Assembly: GCA_963733085.1 (NCBI GenBank)
Contig: CAVTBY010000016.1
Coordinates: 1-64,000 of the forward strand
Reading direction: 5' to 3'
DNA length: 64,000 bases
Source: Desertimonas sp963733085
GTDB taxonomy: Bacteria; Actinomycetota; Acidimicrobiia; Acidimicrobiales; Ilumatobacteraceae
Shown here: piece by piece, positions 62,581-64,000 of the stretch
Position numbering within the stretch: the first letter of the stretch is position 1
Layout: each line of letters starts with the position of its first letter
Program-made: the position numbers and the translations under genes
The notes under the pieces: model-generated
Databases searched by the model: none
What the model saw: only the letters and a program-made list of their open reading frames with translations
Told to the model about the DNA's origin: nothing

Positions 62581-64000
62581 ATGTCGACCGTGACGAGGAG
62601 GGAGCGCGTCCCTACGGGCGCCTATGTCCGCTCCGCCATCGTCACGGTCGCCGTCGCGGTCGGTGCCCTCTGGCTTGTTCGGTCCCTGCTCGAAGACGGC
62701 CTCATCCTGCTGGCGTCGACGATCAGCGCGATCACCGTCTTCTTGCTGATCGTCTATCTACGTCGCACCTATTCGGCGATGCGCTGGATGGCCATCGGCG
62801 TCGCCTTGGCGGCGCTGTTCAGCGTCTATCCGATCCTGTTCAACGTCTACATCTCGTTCACCAACATGGGTGGCGGCCACCTCATCTCCAAGCAGCAGTC
62901 GATCGAGCGGTTGGAGTCCGAGCAGTACCTACCCGACGGCGGGGCGACGTTCACGTGGGCCGGCTACCAGTCGGGTGCCAGCTACGGGATCCTGCTGGTC
63001 GACGCTGACCCGCCGCGGTTCGTGTCCGACGACGGCGGTGACGAGGTGGTCGAGCTCGCCGAATCCGGCGAGGCACCGCCGTCGATCGGGGACTACCAGA
63101 TGATGGCCCCCAACGAGGTCCTGCCAATCCTCGACTCGCTGGCCGCTGTCAACTTCGGCAGTGGAGACAGCCCGGTGCGGATCCAGTCGTTCCGTGACGG
63201 CCGCGGCGTCGCAGCCGCGGTACGAGTACGACAGCGAGTGCCGACGCCATCGTCGACCTCGCCGAAAACGTGAACTATCGAGCCGACGAGGGATCGTGGG
63301 TCGGCCCCGACGGCACCGAGCTCGTCCCCGGGTTCATCAGCGCTGTGGGTGACGACAACTTCGTCCGCTTCCTCACCAACGAGAGCCTGCGCACGCCGCT
63401 GCTGCGAGTGCTGGCCTGGAACTTCGCCTTCTCGCTGTTCTCCGTGGCCCTCAGCTTCGGCGCCGGGCTCGCCGTGTCACTGCTGTTCGAGGACCTACCG
63501 GGAACGCGGCTCGATCCGTGCCCTGCTGATCGTCCCGTGGCCGATCCCTGTCCTCGTGTCGGTGCTGATCTGGCGCAGCCTGCTGAACCCGGAGCAGGGG
63601 ATGATCGGCGAGTTCCTGTCGAGCATCTTCGGGACGTCGCCACAGTTCTTCCTCGACGCCAACTGGACACGCGTCGCCTTGATCCTCGTCAACATCTGGC
63701 TGTCGTACCCGTACTTCTACGTCGTCACCTCGGGAGCGCTGCGGGCAATTCCGGGCGAGTACTTCGACGCCGCGGAGGTCGACGGCGCCAGTTCGTGGCA
63801 GCGCTTCCGCTACATCACGTTCCCACAGCTGCTTGGTGATGGTGATGCCGCTGCTGATCGCCTCGTTCGCCTTCAACTTCAACAACTTCAACCTCGTGTA
63901 CATCTTCAACTACGGCAACCCCCCGATGGCCGACACGAGCATTCCGATCGGTCACACCGACATCCTCATCTCGTTCGTCGTACAAGCTCGCGTTCGTGTC
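62581..64000 (+). CDS. ABC sugar permease, MalF/GanP-like, partial at window end (several frameshifts)
   Basis: Conserved segments pass through three frames, with breaks near 63200, 63236, 63512, 63835 and 63982, all fitting single extra bases. Membrane helices include VAVAVGALWLV and FSVYPILFNVYISFTNMGGG. The large periplasmic P2 loop of MalF is present (~100-230), and the EAA loop reads EYFDAAEVDGASSWQRFRYI. The frame then restores LLIASFAFNFNNFNLVYIFN. It forms the channel with a MalG-like partner that would lie to the right. Confidence 0.8.

Overview
The window looks like chromosome of a high-GC actinobacterium, most likely an acidimicrobiid (Ilumatobacter-like). The lineage call rests on a complete Pup-proteasome gene set, a DUF222-HNH endonuclease, a SARP/BTAD-nSTAND regulator, a HelY-type helicase and many GTG starts with 4-bp ATGA/GTGA gene overlaps. 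No plasmid, prophage, insertion sequence or CRISPR signature was seen.

Layout. 1-250: 3' tip of a 23S rRNA gene, a 5S rRNA gene and a strong hairpin terminator. 0.26-6.5 kb: a PEBP-family protein, then a rightward run of TPR protein, Nudix hydrolase, rarA, two small membrane-associated proteins and glcD-glcE. 6.6-10.2 kb: an opposite-strand ALDH-alkB pair separates glcDE from glcF. 10.2-12.9 kb: a LOG-family protein and a divergent, frameshifted membrane-anchored molybdopterin oxidoreductase. 13-20.6 kb: a leftward cupredoxin plus TolB/hydrolase pair diverges from a 1,662-aa SARP-pseudokinase-nSTAND-WD40 regulator; the shared promoter carries two arrays of 11-bp-phased repeats. 20.6-34 kb: tkt-tal, pirin, Fe-SOD, a desaturase with its TetR regulator and palindromic operator, a thioesterase, an ADP-forming acyl-CoA synthetase, a PBP4-type DD-peptidase, a Lon-N protein and a string of small membrane proteins.

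33.8-51.8 kb is the proteasome neighbourhood: trmI, ferredoxin, mpa, a truncated globin with an HtrA-like protease, an HxlR regulator, dop-pup-prcB-prcA, a 5-oxoprolinase set (pxpA, fused pxpBC), pafA, lepB, a glycerophosphodiesterase, a secreted protein, tat genes and helY. Pup is ligated to substrates by PafA and removed or deamidated by Dop. Mpa unfolds tagged proteins into the PrcBA chamber, and PxpABC could recover glutamate from the pyroglutamate that peptide turnover produces. pafBC, usual next to pafA, is absent from this interval.

51.8-56.5 kb holds an orphan lipid-kinase-accessory-like domain, a remnant of a PPOX gene, a GNAT, the DUF222-HNH gene, an alpha-toroid protein and an MDR oxidoreductase. 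From 56.5 kb to the right edge lies a galactan-utilisation locus: LacI repressor, GH42 beta-galactosidase, secreted GH53 galactanase, sugar-binding protein and MalF-type permease (cut by the window end).

Data quality matters. About twenty reading-frame breaks interrupt otherwise well-conserved genes. All but one are repaired by deleting one base, and they crowd towards the right end (about 15 in the last 9 kb). I read them as sequence errors, so frameshifted genes are annotated as single CDSs spanning the break.
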